Origin: Haliangium sp050303215
GTDB taxonomy: Bacteria > Myxococcota_A > Polyangia > Haliangiales > Haliangiaceae
Assembly: GCF_050303215.1 (NCBI RefSeq)
Contig: NZ_JBNLBH010000117.1
Location: 24,783-88,782, forward strand
Length of the DNA: 64,000 nucleotides
Reading direction: 5' to 3'
Part shown: positions 35,695 through 46,548 of the stretch, piece by piece
Layout of the letters: each line of letters starts with the position of its first letter
Numbering within the stretch: the first letter of the stretch is position 1
The notes under the pieces: model-generated
Told to the model about the DNA's origin: nothing
Databases searched by the model: none
Seen by the model: the letters and a program-made list of their open reading frames with translations, nothing else
Program-made: the position numbers and the translations under genes

Positions 35695-36141
35695 ATGCGC
35701 AAAGCCATCGTCTCCGCCGTCTTCGTTCTCGTCACCCTCGGCTTCGTCGGCCAGGCCGTGTCGGCCTATTACGTCGAGTACTACCGCGACAACCTGTTCC
35801 TCGGCCTGGCCTACCACCGCGTGGGCTGCCTGACCAACTGGTCTACCATCCAGGCCAACCAGGACTACGACGGCTTCACCAACAACCGCTACTGCTACTC
35901 CGGCGCGACCGCGGACTCGGTGCCGAACGCGTCTTGGTACGACTGGAACTACGCCAGCGGCAAGTCCCAGCTCGACGCCTGCGGCACCCACACCAACAAC
36001 GTCTACGACACCCCCAACTACGCCTCGCGCTCCAACTCGTGCAGCTACAACATCCTGTTCGACTGCAACAGCGACTGCTGGATCAGCGAGTTCTCGAGCT
36101 GCCAAGGGTATCGCGTGGGCACGGTCAGCCCGTGCTGGTGA
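35695..36141 (+). CDS. Small secreted cysteine-rich protein
   Basis: A 148-residue protein with a clear Sec signal (VSAVFVLVTLGFVGQAVSA, cut before YYVEYY). The mature domain of about 124 residues has eight cysteines, many Tyr/Asn/Ser and few charges, so it looks like a disulfide-stabilised extracellular protein. GAGGAG lies 8 bases before the ATG. It is followed 7 bases later by a membrane-anchored protein gene, so they are probably cotranscribed. No family recognised. Confidence 0.72.
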   Translation: MRKAIVSAVFVLVTLGFVGQAVSAYYVEYYRDNLFLGLAYHRVGCLTNWSTIQANQDYDGFTNNRYCYSGATADSVPNASWYDWNYASGKSQLDACGTHTNNVYDTPNYASRSNSCSYNILFDCNSDCWISEFSSCQGYRVGTVSPCW

Positions 36142-36148
36142 GTCGATC

Positions 36149-36961
36149 GTGAAGTCGTCGCAGATCTGGATCGCGGGCCTGGTCGTGGCGGCCGGCGCGC
36201 TCGTGACGACCTACCTGCTGTGGCCGAACGAACCCGGCGCGGGGGCGTCTGCAAACGCCCAGTCCGGCGCGGCCTCGATGCGGGCGCCGGTGCGTCCGAG
36301 CGAGCCGCCCGTGCCCGGGCGCGACGAGCCACCGCGCACGCCCACGCCCGAGGCGCCGCCCATGGACATCGCGGCCCTGGCCGCGGTTTATGACCAGGCC
36401 AAGGCGGCGGGCGATCCCCAGCCGGGCGAGAAGGCGTTTCGGGCCAACCTCGACGCCTTCATGAAGTACAACCGCGCCTTCGCCGAAGATCAGGCCCGGG
36501 CCGAGGGGCTCACCGTCGAAGAGGTCGGTGAGCTCACCTATCTGGGCTTTTTCGTCCAGCGGACCCAGGTTTGGCCCGAGGTGGAGGAGCTGCTCGGGAG
36601 CGAGCTCAGCCCAGAGCAGCGCGAGGCCGGCGAGCAGCTCATGCACGACATGAACCGCGAGTTCAAGGCCGCCATGCGCGCGCTGGTGGCCGACGGCGCC
36701 GACGAGGACGAGCGCTGGGCGCTCATCCGCGCCACCCAGGAGCGCTACCGCAAACAGTACTACCAGCTCACGGGCATGACCCCGGCCCTGGTCGACGACC
36801 TCCTGGCCGGAGACCTGTCGCGCAAGTACGCGCCCAGCGTCACCCCGCCGCCCGAAGACATCGGCGAAAACCCCGACTACGCGCCGCCGCAGTCCCGGCC
36901 CGAGGTCGACCCCGAGTCGATCATGGGCCCGTCGGACGAGGGCGAGCCCGTAGGCGAGTGA
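36149..36961 (+). CDS. Membrane-anchored helical protein of unknown function
   Basis: A 270-residue protein. GTG start; the first residues form one membrane helix (IWIAGLVVAAGALVTTYLLW), so the rest lies in the periplasm. A Pro/Ala-rich linker to about residue 70 is followed by a helical domain (about 75-215) with charged repeats (LLGSELSPEQREAGEQLMHD, ERWALIRATQERYRKQYYQL). A disordered acidic, Pro-rich tail ends the protein. The gene begins 7 bases after the secreted Cys-rich protein gene, so a partnership is likely. No family recognised. Confidence 0.68.
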   Translation: MKSSQIWIAGLVVAAGALVTTYLLWPNEPGAGASANAQSGAASMRAPVRPSEPPVPGRDEPPRTPTPEAPPMDIAALAAVYDQAKAAGDPQPGEKAFRANLDAFMKYNRAFAEDQARAEGLTVEEVGELTYLGFFVQRTQVWPEVEELLGSELSPEQREAGEQLMHDMNREFKAAMRALVADGADEDERWALIRATQERYRKQYYQLTGMTPALVDDLLAGDLSRKYAPSVTPPPEDIGENPDYAPPQSRPEVDPESIMGPSDEGEPVGE

Positions 36962-37136
36962 ACGCCCTTGCCTGAAACGCTGCCGAGCGGCGCCCAAGCG
37001 CTGCTCACGGCGGCGCTCGTGCCGGCTGTGGCGATGTCGGGCTTGCATGTGCGGGCGCGTCATTGGATGCTCGCGCGTCCAGGGTCTCGGATCGAGCATC
37101 CCCGGTTACGCCGCGGCCCGATGAGGACGGATCAGC

Positions 37137-37796
37137 ATGATAGGAACCGGCAAGTATCCCCTGGTGAAGCAACTGCTCAAGCGGCGCGTCGTCGAGCTAT
37201 GCAGTCATCGACCGCTGCGGCGCGTGATCTGCTGGCGCGTCCCCGAGCGGCATCACCAGGTCGCGCTCACCTTCGACGACGGCCCGCACCCCGTGTACAC
37301 CCCCCAGACCCTCGACGTGCTGGCCGAGCACGACATCCGGGCCACCTTCTTCGTGCTGGGCGAGTCGATCGAGAACAACCCCGAGGTGTTTCGGCGCATG
37401 GTCGCCGAGGGCCACGAGATCGGCATGCACGGCTACGTGCACGACTACCGCAACATGGCCGAGCAGGCCCCGCGCCTGCTCGACGTCCTGGCCGAGTACG
37501 GGGTCACCCCGACCACCTTCCGGCCCCCCAACGGCGTGCTCGAGCCCCGCACCGGGCTGTGGATGATGCGCCGGGGCTATTCGATGGTGTTCTGGTCCGT
37601 GGACGGCCGCGACTCCATGCGCCACGAGGGCAAGGACGACCACCACCAGCCCTACGAGGACATCGGCCCCGGCGACATCGTGCTCCTGCACGACGACAAC
37701 CCGGTGTGCGTCGAGGATCTGCGCGAAATCATCGCCATCATCCGACGCAAGGGGCTGGGCACGGCGCGGGTGTCGGAGTTCTTGAACGCGGACTGA
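37137..37796 (+). CDS. Polysaccharide deacetylase (NodB-type)
   Basis: A 219-residue carbohydrate esterase family 4 enzyme that removes acetyl groups from sugar polymers such as peptidoglycan or chitin-like chains. Motif 1 is TFDDGPHPVYTP (Asp-Asp metal and base, about 45), motif 2 is HGYVHDYRN (two metal His in place of HSxxH), motif 3 is FRPPNGVLEP, and GDIVLLHDDN is the late His motif. ATG start with no strong ribosome site. No signal peptide; the first 30 residues are basic and could associate with the membrane. The 175 bases upstream show nothing. It is convergent with the next gene. Confidence 0.88.
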   Translation: MIGTGKYPLVKQLLKRRVVELCSHRPLRRVICWRVPERHHQVALTFDDGPHPVYTPQTLDVLAEHDIRATFFVLGESIENNPEVFRRMVAEGHEIGMHGYVHDYRNMAEQAPRLLDVLAEYGVTPTTFRPPNGVLEPRTGLWMMRRGYSMVFWSVDGRDSMRHEGKDDHHQPYEDIGPGDIVLLHDDNPVCVEDLREIIAIIRRKGLGTARVSEFLNAD

Positions 37797-37878
37797 CGAT
37801 CGCGACGCGTCGCTCGGGCAGCGGCGCAGGAGCGCACATCGTGCGTCCCGTCAGCGAGCGAACGCACGACTTGCGCGG

Positions 37879-38496
37879 CTACCACAGCGGCTGTTCGTCG
37901 GGCATCATCTCGACGATGTCTTGGTGGTAGCGATAGCGGTGCGGGGGCAGGTAGGGCTTGGCGTGGTTGTCGCACCACCAGCGCGCGCCGTGGCTCTCGC
38001 GCCGCATCTCCACGCACGTGGGGCACGGCGGCTCGGGGGCGTCGCTGTAGGTGAGCGTGTAGTCCTTGGGCCGGGCGACCACCACCGGGCAGTGGGCCTC
38101 GCGCACCACCTGCTCGGCGACCGAGCCCACCAGCCAGCGCTTGACCCCGCTGTGGCCGTGGGTGCCCACGACCAGCAGGTCTGCGTCGGCCTCGGCGGCC
38201 AGGGCCAGCAGCTCCTCGGCCGGTCGGCCGATGCGCACGTGCACATAGAACTGGATGCCCTGAGGCCGAAATTGGCGCACCCGGCCCTGAACGGTCTCGC
38301 TGAGCAGCTCTTGGATTCGGCCGGCGCCGTGATAATCGATCTCGATATCGGGGAAGAGCTCGGTGTGCTTCTCCTCCAGCGCCATCAGCACGTGCAGCAC
38401 GCTGCCGGGGAGCAGGACGGCCTGGTGCAGGGCTGCGTTGAGGGCTGGTTTGCTGGGCTCGGAGAAGTCGTAGCCGACGACGATGTTGATGGACAT
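37879..38496 (-). CDS. Universal stress protein with C-terminal Cys/His extension
   Basis: A 205-residue protein. Residues 1-145 are a UspA domain: MSINIVVGYDFSEPSKPALN, then ADLLVVGTHGHSGVKRWLVG (ATP-binding G-2x-G-9x-G(S) signature), then SVAEQVVREAHCPVVVARP. After this comes a 50-residue tail with CPTC, a further Cys and several His (CPTCVEMRRESHGARWWCDN and HAKPYLPPHRYRYHQ), possibly a small metal site. The start has GAGG 5 bases upstream; a longer start 39 bases out has no such signal. Likely a nucleotide-binding stress protein. The tail is the odd part. Confidence 0.88.
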   Translation of the reverse strand: MSINIVVGYDFSEPSKPALNAALHQAVLLPGSVLHVLMALEEKHTELFPDIEIDYHGAGRIQELLSETVQGRVRQFRPQGIQFYVHVRIGRPAEELLALAAEADADLLVVGTHGHSGVKRWLVGSVAEQVVREAHCPVVVARPKDYTLTYSDAPEPPCPTCVEMRRESHGARWWCDNHAKPYLPPHRYRYHQDIVEMMPDEQPLW

Positions 38497-38611
38497 GAGC
38501 GCCTCGATGGGGCAGAGGTTCGAGTGCCCTGCCATGCAGCGGGCATACCAGCGGCGCGGGAGCCCGGTGGCGGTCTCCGGCGGGAGCGGTGGTCGCGGCC
38601 GGGGCGGCGGC

Positions 38612-39712
<1,101 letters not shown>

Positions 39713-39739
39713 GACCTTAGTACATCACGAACCGGCCAG

Positions 39740-39759
39740 GATGTGTGCGGTCACACATC
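39740..39759. promoter_or_regulatory. Perfect palindrome GATGTGTG-CGGT-CACACATC
   Basis: Two 8-bp half-sites around a 4-base centre, 27 bases upstream of the ADP-ribosylglycohydrolase start codon on the opposite strand. The position and size fit a repressor operator over the promoter. The factor is unknown. Confidence 0.55.
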
Positions 39760-39962
39760 AGAAAGCCACCGAAATCCACCTCGGGGTTCCTCTGACCCGC
39801 GACTCAGTAGAACTATGAGACGCTGACGGCGGTCACGAGCGGCCCTCGGCGACAGGTGCTCCTCGTCCCGGTCGTCAGGAAACCGAGGTTGCGCTGCGAC
39901 GATGTGTGCGCCGGCGTGCCTGGCGAATAGGTCTCGGCTTCGTGACGTGTCCGCGACTCGGT

Positions 39963-40009
39963 GCACTTCGGCTCCGCCGAAGTGCCAAGCCGTCGCCGCA
40001 GGCGACGGC
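39963..40009. promoter_or_regulatory. Two adjacent perfect hairpins upstream of the sigma-54 activator
   Basis: GCACTTCGGC-TCC-GCCGAAGTGC (39963-39985) and GCCGTCGCC-GCA-GGCGACGGC (39989-40009) are back to back, with 10-bp and 9-bp perfect stems and 3-base loops. They end 33 bases before the ATG, in the likely leader RNA. They could limit readthrough or translation. There is no T-run. Confidence 0.5.
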
Positions 40010-40042
40010 CGGCGACGGCCGCCCGCGTGTTATCGTCGCGAC

Positions 40043-40993
<951 letters not shown>

Positions 40994-41056
40994 GCGGCAC
41001 CTGAGCGGTCCCGGTCACCGCCGCCGCGGGTCACCGCCGGGCCCGCGCCGACGCGG

Positions 41057-42106
41057 TCACCACAGCGGCAGCGTCACGGCCACGCCCGCGCCGCGCGGCA
41101 CCGCCATCGGGGTCACGGACAGCTCGCGCTCGGTCGGCTCGTCGGGCGCGAGCAGGAGCGTCAGCGCGGCGCCGAGGGCCATGCCCCCGGCCACACCGAA
41201 GCCGATGTTGGCGATCAGGGCGTTGCGTTTGCCGCTCTCTTCGACCGCGCGGGCCTCGGAGAAGCTGTGCTCGGCGCTGTCTTGGTTGAGGCGATCGAGC
41301 TCGGCCTGGTCCTGGTCCGCGGCCCAGGCGAAGTAGCCGCCCGCGCCGGCGGTGACCACGGCCGCGGCCCCCCACACATACCAGCGGGCGTACACGGGCG
41401 TGGACCGCGCTGGCGCCGGTGGCGGTGCGGGCGCGGAGGCGGCCGCGGTGGCGGCCGCGGGCGACAGCACCAAGGGATCGTCCCACGAGCCGATTTCGAC
41501 CAGGCGGTTGCCGTGCTCGTCGATGGCGGCGCACACCAGCGGGGTGCGGTCTTCGACCGGGATGCCCAGGACCAGGTTGCCGCTGCCGCTGGTCTCGGCC
41601 TGCTGCTCGCTGCCGTCGGTGCGGCGGTACACCACCCGGGCGCCGGCGATGAGCTCGACCGGATCGGCCTCGACCTCCAGCCGCACCGTGCCGGCGGCGT
41701 CATCGACCACGCAGCGCACGACGATGGGGCCGGCCTCACGGGTGGCGTCGCGGGCGGCCTCGAACGGGCGCGCCAGCTTGGGCGAGACCCCGGGCCCCAA
41801 CTCGGCGTCTGGGTTCAGGGCCAGCAGCCGACGGAACGCGGCCTCGGCGTCGCGGCGTTCGCCCAGGGCGGCGTGCACCTCGCCCAGCATGCGGTAGGCG
41901 GTGCGGATCTCGTCCGGGCCATTATCGCCGGTCTGGATGGCCCGTTCGAGCGCGGCCAGGGCGTCGCGATAGCGCAGGGCCTCGAGGGCCTGGCGGGCTT
42001 CTATGAGATGCGGGCTGTCATCGGCCCGGGCCGCGGACGGGAGCGCGCTCGCGACGAGCGCGAGGGCGGCGATGGGGGCGAGGGCACGGCGCAGGGAGGT
42101 CGTCAT
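41057..42106 (-). CDS. TPR-containing exported protein
   Basis: A 349-residue protein with a Sec signal (LRRALAPIAALALVASALPSAARA). A TPR-like section (about 32-105) has LIEARQALEALRYRDALAALE and AYRMLGEVHAALGERRDAEA. A beta-rich middle follows (VVRCVVDDAAGTVRLEVEAD-like). A Pro/Ala linker and a C-terminal hydrophobic pair (VWGAAAVVTAGAGGYFAWAA; ALIANIGFGVAGGMALGAAL) end the protein, so the C-terminus is probably membrane-bound. It begins 52 bases after the kinase stop, so the two are likely cotranscribed. The arrangement of a kinase followed by such a protein is frequent in myxobacteria. Role unknown. Confidence 0.72.
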   Translation of the reverse strand: MTTSLRRALAPIAALALVASALPSAARADDSPHLIEARQALEALRYRDALAALERAIQTGDNGPDEIRTAYRMLGEVHAALGERRDAEAAFRRLLALNPDAELGPGVSPKLARPFEAARDATREAGPIVVRCVVDDAAGTVRLEVEADPVELIAGARVVYRRTDGSEQQAETSGSGNLVLGIPVEDRTPLVCAAIDEHGNRLVEIGSWDDPLVLSPAAATAAASAPAPPPAPARSTPVYARWYVWGAAAVVTAGAGGYFAWAADQDQAELDRLNQDSAEHSFSEARAVEESGKRNALIANIGFGVAGGMALGAALTLLLAPDEPTERELSVTPMAVPRGAGVAVTLPLW

Positions 42107-42158
42107 CGTCGTCGTCGGGGGCTCGAGGGCGCGGCCGGACGCGACCGCGGTGGCGCGG

Positions 42159-44255
42159 TCAGTCGGCCGAGAACTGGACCCGGCGGGTGGTGGTCTTCTT
42201 GGGGGAGATGCGGATGCGGAAGCGCTTGACCTCGCCGTTGGCGGCCACCGCTTTGATCGTGTGTCGGCCCGAGGCCAGCGGCACCCCGACCAGCGGCGTG
42301 ATACCCGCCTTCTTGCCGTCGATGTAGATCTCGGCGTACGGCGAGGCATCCACGGTGAAGAAGCCGCCCGCCGTCCGGCGTGGTTTCCCGCTGCGGGCGC
42401 GGGCTGCGGCGGGCCCGTCACCGTCGTCGTCGTCGGCGGCGTCTTCGTCGGCGTCGTCGTCGTCTTTGGAGGGCGTGGGCTCCGCCGCGGCGGTTGCCCC
42501 CGGCTCATCGGCGCCGGTTTCGTCGGCCGCTCCGTCGCCTCCGTCGTCGTCGCCCATGTCGTCGCTCGCGGCCGCGGGGACGCCATCGCCGCGGGGCGCG
42601 TCGTCGGTCGAGGCCTGGTCGCGGGCGGCGAGCGCGGCGGCGGTCGGGGGGTCATCGGCGGCGGCCGGGGCGGGGTCGGTCGCGGCGGTCGCGCGCGCCT
42701 CCGGCGCGGGGGCGGGCGGCGACTGCGAACCGCCCGGGAGCAGGTCACCGGGCAGCAGATCGCGCCCGAACCAGGCCAGCGCGGCCAAGGTCAGCAGCGC
42801 GATCACGGTCCAGCGCAGGATGCGGCGCGCCGGCGCTGGGCGGAGGGAGAAGTCGGCGGCGTCGCCGAGCTGGACCGAGCTCAGCGGCGAGGGCGCGAGC
42901 GGGCTGTCGGCCGGGCCGATGGTCGTCGGGGGCCCCGGCCAGCCGTCCGCCCGGGGGTAATCGGACACCTTGGCGGCGACCGGCGCGGACGCGGGGGTCG
43001 TCGCGACCACCGGGATGGGCGTGGACGGGCGCAGGACCCGGTCGAACTCGCGCGTGGGCGACTCCGCGTCATCGATCAGGCCGAGCAGGTCCTCCGCCGA
43101 CGCGCGCTCGACGGCGATGGCGGCGGCGATCTCGTCGGCGACGGCGGCGGCGACCTCGTCGTCGAGCACGGTCGGCCCCTCGTCGTCATCATCGAGGGCC
43201 AGGCGGCGGTGGCTCGGGGTGCGTGCGGCGGCCAGCTCACCGGGGTCGGACTGGACCCGCTCTGACACCCTCCGGATCGACTCTCGGGTCGACGTGATGA
43301 CGTCGGTGTACTCGCGGGACACGAACCGAGCCAGCTCGATGATCGAGGCCGGGCCGCCGATTGAGGACACCGAGAACGTGAGCGCCTCGGCCATGGCCTG
43401 GGCGCTGGGGTAGCGGTGTTCGCGGTCCATGCTCAGGGCCCGGTCGAGCACCGCCTCGAGGGCCGGCGGCGCATCGGGGCGGAACTCGCGCAGCGAGGGC
43501 CGATTGCCCTCGGCGATGGCCTGCAGGGTCAAGAACTCGGTCGAGCGCGCGAACAGCGTCTGCCCGGTGATGGCCTCGAACATCACCGTGGCCAGCGAGA
43601 ACACGTCGGAGCGGTGATCGACCGACACGTTCCTGACCTGCTCCGGCGACAGGTAGAGGTACTTGCCCTTGGTGCCCGTGCCGATCGAGGTGGCGCCGTC
43701 GCGGCGCAGCTTGGCGACCCCGAAATCGAGCACCTTGACCAGCCCCGGCGCGGTCACGAACAGGTTTTGCGGCGACACATCGCGGTGCACCACGCCGGTG
43801 ATGCCGCGGGAGTCGTCGCGGAAGTCGTGGGCGTAGCCGAGCCCCTCGCAGGCCTGGACCATGATCCCCGCGACCACCCTCAGATCCATGCCCGCCGGGG
43901 CGTGGCGCGAGATCAGACTGGCCAGCGACAGCCCCTCCAGGTACTCCATGGCGATGTAGTACTCACCATCGACCTCACCCAGCTCGAACACCTGGCAGAT
44001 GTTGGGGTGGTTGAGCTGGGCCGTGATCCGGGCCTCGTCGAGGAACATGCGCACGAACTGCTCGTCGCGGGCGAGCTGGGGCAGGATGCGCTTGATCACC
44101 ACCTGCTTTTCGAAGCCCGCCGCGCCCGTCATCTGGGCCACGTACACCTCCCCCATGCCGCCCCTCCCAACCCGGGTGAGCAAGGTGTACTTACCCAGAC
44201 GGATCGGGGCCTCGGTGGCGTCCGGAGCGGGTTGGCCTGGCGACGAAAACGGCAT
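42159..44255 (-). CDS. Membrane Ser/Thr protein kinase with PEGA domain
   Basis: A 698-residue Hanks-type kinase. The catalytic domain is residues about 20-290: GRGGMGEVYVAQM glycine loop, VVIKRIL lysine, HRDVSPQNLFV catalytic loop, VLDFGVAKL, activation segment TGTKGKYLYLSPEQ and DVFSLATVMFEAITGQ. A long acidic, Ala/Pro-rich linker leads to a membrane helix (ILRWTVIALLTLAALAWFG, about 480). The outer part has an acidic linker and a C-terminal PEGA-type domain (about 625-695: SPYAEIYIDGKKAGITPLVG). It starts 193 bases downstream of the BREX helicase gene on the same strand. Whether it has any link to BREX is unknown; its shape is that of ordinary myxobacterial kinases. Confidence 0.92.
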   Translation of the reverse strand: MPFSSPGQPAPDATEAPIRLGKYTLLTRVGRGGMGEVYVAQMTGAAGFEKQVVIKRILPQLARDEQFVRMFLDEARITAQLNHPNICQVFELGEVDGEYYIAMEYLEGLSLASLISRHAPAGMDLRVVAGIMVQACEGLGYAHDFRDDSRGITGVVHRDVSPQNLFVTAPGLVKVLDFGVAKLRRDGATSIGTGTKGKYLYLSPEQVRNVSVDHRSDVFSLATVMFEAITGQTLFARSTEFLTLQAIAEGNRPSLREFRPDAPPALEAVLDRALSMDREHRYPSAQAMAEALTFSVSSIGGPASIIELARFVSREYTDVITSTRESIRRVSERVQSDPGELAAARTPSHRRLALDDDDEGPTVLDDEVAAAVADEIAAAIAVERASAEDLLGLIDDAESPTREFDRVLRPSTPIPVVATTPASAPVAAKVSDYPRADGWPGPPTTIGPADSPLAPSPLSSVQLGDAADFSLRPAPARRILRWTVIALLTLAALAWFGRDLLPGDLLPGGSQSPPAPAPEARATAATDPAPAAADDPPTAAALAARDQASTDDAPRGDGVPAAASDDMGDDDGGDGAADETGADEPGATAAAEPTPSKDDDDADEDAADDDDGDGPAAARARSGKPRRTAGGFFTVDASPYAEIYIDGKKAGITPLVGVPLASGRHTIKAVAANGEVKRFRIRISPKKTTTRRVQFSAD

Positions 44256-44448
44256 GAAGACGACACACCATCATAGCAACCTTGGCGGCGTCGATCGATG
44301 CGTCGAGGCAGCAGCCGGGGCACCGAGTCCGCACACATGGCGGCCAAGGGCGCACTCTGTGCCCCCCACCTGTGAGCCCAGGCACAGGGTAAATTCGCGC
44401 CGAGCGTCGCGCGCTGACGCCCGGCGTCGCTGACTCACCCAGCCCGAG

Positions 44449-46548
44449 CTAGCGCGGGGCCCCCAGGGTGCGGGCCAAGGTCGAGGCCACGTAGCGAGCC
44501 TCGAGCCGGTCACCGAGACAGGGCTGGAACTTGCTCAGGCGGTGGCTCACGCACGACGTGGCCAGGCGCACGACGTCATCGTCGTTCGGGCGCCCTTGCG
44601 TCGTCAGCTCGCGCAGCGCGTCTCGGATGGCGGCTTCACTGTGAGCCGCTCGATCGCGCAGACCGAGGTATAGATTGGTGGACGAGACCCGCTCCCCGAG
44701 CTGTTCTTCCAGCAGCCGGGCGAGCACCACGTTGTCGGCGCCGCCGGCGAAGGTGTACAGGCGATAGCCGGTCTCGTGGCGGACCAGGTCGCTGTCGCCC
44801 TCGGGATCGAGGAAGTCGTGCTCATCGCGGGCGCGGGCGATGGCGTCCTGGGCGCGCCGCGACCACCGCGGGTTGACCTCCGCGCCCGCCAGCACGTCAC
44901 GGATGGCCCGGCACAGCGCCCGCGACAGGAAGGTGCGGCTGCCGGTCCAGCGCGGGGCCCGGCCGCTCTCGGCCCGGCTCACGTAGATGATCGACTTGTG
45001 CCAGTCCACCCGCTCGGCGCGCCACGCCTGGGCCGCCAACGTGAAGCTCAGGTCGTGCTCGCCCTGCAAGGTCACGAAGTCCACCGCGATGGTGCCGATG
45101 ACCTGACTGCCGTAGATCACGGTCATCTCGGGCGGGGCCGAGAACACCGCGTACAGGTCGAGAAAATGTCGCTTCCCGTACAAGCGTTCGCCGCGCGTGC
45201 CCAGCACCAGGCGCCCGTCGACCTCGCACAGGATGTCCTCGCGCACCATGGTCTCCACCAGCTCCTGCCGGTCGGCCTCATCGATGTCCCGAAACGGTGT
45301 CGCCCGACAGATCCAGGCCCACCACTCCGCCACCGGCACCCCGCCTTCCTGCACGCTCAGGGCCATGATTTGGTGAGCGAGCAAGTGGGGCGCGAAGCGC
45401 ACGATCGGCAGTGACTCCACGAACCCCTGCTCCCACAGGTGAATCAGCGCGGCCGCCTGCTGCAAGCCGTCGTCGTTCGTGGCCAGGAACAGACAGTTGG
45501 GCAGCGCGCCCTGGCGTCGTCCGCTGCGCCCCATACGTTGCAGAAACGCGGCCACCGTCGTGGGCGCGTCGATTTGGATCACGTGGTCGAGATCGCCGAT
45601 GTCGATGCCCAGCTCCATCGCGCTGGTGGCCACGATGACGCAGTCCCGGCCGCGTTCGAACTTATCCTCGGCCAGGCGGCGCTCATCGAACGACAGCGAG
45701 CCGTGGATCACGTACGCGTCCACCCCCCGGCTGACCAACTCCCGACCCAACTCTTCGACCAAGCGTCGACTGTCGGCGAACACCAGCCGCTTCTTGCCCC
45801 GGTGCAGCCCCGCGATCACGATCGCCGCGTTGGTGACGCTGCCCACGTAGTCCAGGGTCACGCCGGGATCGACCCGCGCGCCTCCCGGGTCGACCACGGC
45901 GCCCGGTCGGCCCGAGCTCCCCGCGGCCCAGTCCAGGAGATCGGACGGGTTGCCGACCGTGGCCGACAGCCCGATGCGCTGCACGTCGTTGCCGCACAGG
46001 CGACTCAGCCGCTCCAGCACAGCGGACAGGTGCCCGCCGCGATCGTCGCCCACGAACGCGTGCACCTCGTCGATCACCACCGCGCGCAGGTGACGGAACA
46101 GCCGCCGCGCCGGCACCCGCCGGCTCATCAGCATCGCCTCCAGCGACTCCGGCGTGGTCAGCAGCACATCGGCCGGCTCCTGCCAGAACCGCTTCTTGGC
46201 CGCCTGCGACACGTCCCCGTGCCACTTGAACGCGCGCCGCCCAACCAGCCCGGCGTAGCGGATGAGCCGCTCCTCCTGATTGTTGAGCAGGGCCCGGATC
46301 GGGGCCACGTACAGCACCGACACCGGCGCCCAGTCCTCGCGGTCCATCTGCGACAGCAGCGGGAACAGCGCCGCCTCGGTCTTCCCGCCCGCGGTCGGGG
46401 CCAGCACCACGCAGTTGGCCCCGTCGAGGATCCGGTGCGCCGCCTCTTCTTGCACCGGCCGCAGCTCGCGAAACCCCAGCGCGTTGACGATCTGGTACTG
46501 CAGGGCCGGGCTCAGGCGCGCGAACGCCGACCGTGCCGGCGCGCTCAC
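44449..46548 (-). CDS. brxHI: BREX Lhr-like helicase BrxHI
   Basis: A 699-residue superfamily 2 helicase. Walker A is APTAGGKTEAALFPLLSQ, then TTPESLEAMLMSRR, VVIDEVHAFVGDDRGGHLSA (DEVH box), GLSATVGNP, and in the second half VFADSRRLVEELGRELVSRG and QRMGRSGRRQGALPN. The C-terminal third carries an Lhr-type winged-helix region. It is the last gene of the BREX operon and overlaps brxD by 4 bases (ATGA). In BREX type 2 systems such a helicase is called BrxHI, and it probably acts on DNA during defence against phage. Confidence 0.88.
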   Translation of the reverse strand: MSAPARSAFARLSPALQYQIVNALGFRELRPVQEEAAHRILDGANCVVLAPTAGGKTEAALFPLLSQMDREDWAPVSVLYVAPIRALLNNQEERLIRYAGLVGRRAFKWHGDVSQAAKKRFWQEPADVLLTTPESLEAMLMSRRVPARRLFRHLRAVVIDEVHAFVGDDRGGHLSAVLERLSRLCGNDVQRIGLSATVGNPSDLLDWAAGSSGRPGAVVDPGGARVDPGVTLDYVGSVTNAAIVIAGLHRGKKRLVFADSRRLVEELGRELVSRGVDAYVIHGSLSFDERRLAEDKFERGRDCVIVATSAMELGIDIGDLDHVIQIDAPTTVAAFLQRMGRSGRRQGALPNCLFLATNDDGLQQAAALIHLWEQGFVESLPIVRFAPHLLAHQIMALSVQEGGVPVAEWWAWICRATPFRDIDEADRQELVETMVREDILCEVDGRLVLGTRGERLYGKRHFLDLYAVFSAPPEMTVIYGSQVIGTIAVDFVTLQGEHDLSFTLAAQAWRAERVDWHKSIIYVSRAESGRAPRWTGSRTFLSRALCRAIRDVLAGAEVNPRWSRRAQDAIARARDEHDFLDPEGDSDLVRHETGYRLYTFAGGADNVVLARLLEEQLGERVSSTNLYLGLRDRAAHSEAAIRDALRELTTQGRPNDDDVVRLATSCVSHRLSKFQPCLGDRLEARYVASTLARTLGAPR

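Larger units (their letters stand above)
39713..40042. other. Divergent intergenic region of draG-like and sigma-54 activator genes
   Basis: 330 bases holding a perfect operator-like palindrome close to the ADP-ribosylglycohydrolase gene and two back-to-back perfect hairpins close to the sigma-54 activator gene, both listed. Minor open frames lack any support. Confidence 0.55.

Noticed and set aside
37802..37813. 12-bp palindrome GCGACGCGTCGC between convergent genes
   Set aside because: Short GC palindromes are expected often at this base composition.
39902..40042. Upstream extension of the sigma-54 activator
   Set aside because: The extra 47 codons cross two perfect hairpins, contain no domain and are Cys/Arg/Pro-rich like noncoding GC DNA.
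44416..44428. GACGCC-C-GGCGTC between brxHI and the kinase as a terminator
   Set aside because: Loop of one base cannot form a hairpin and there is no T-run.
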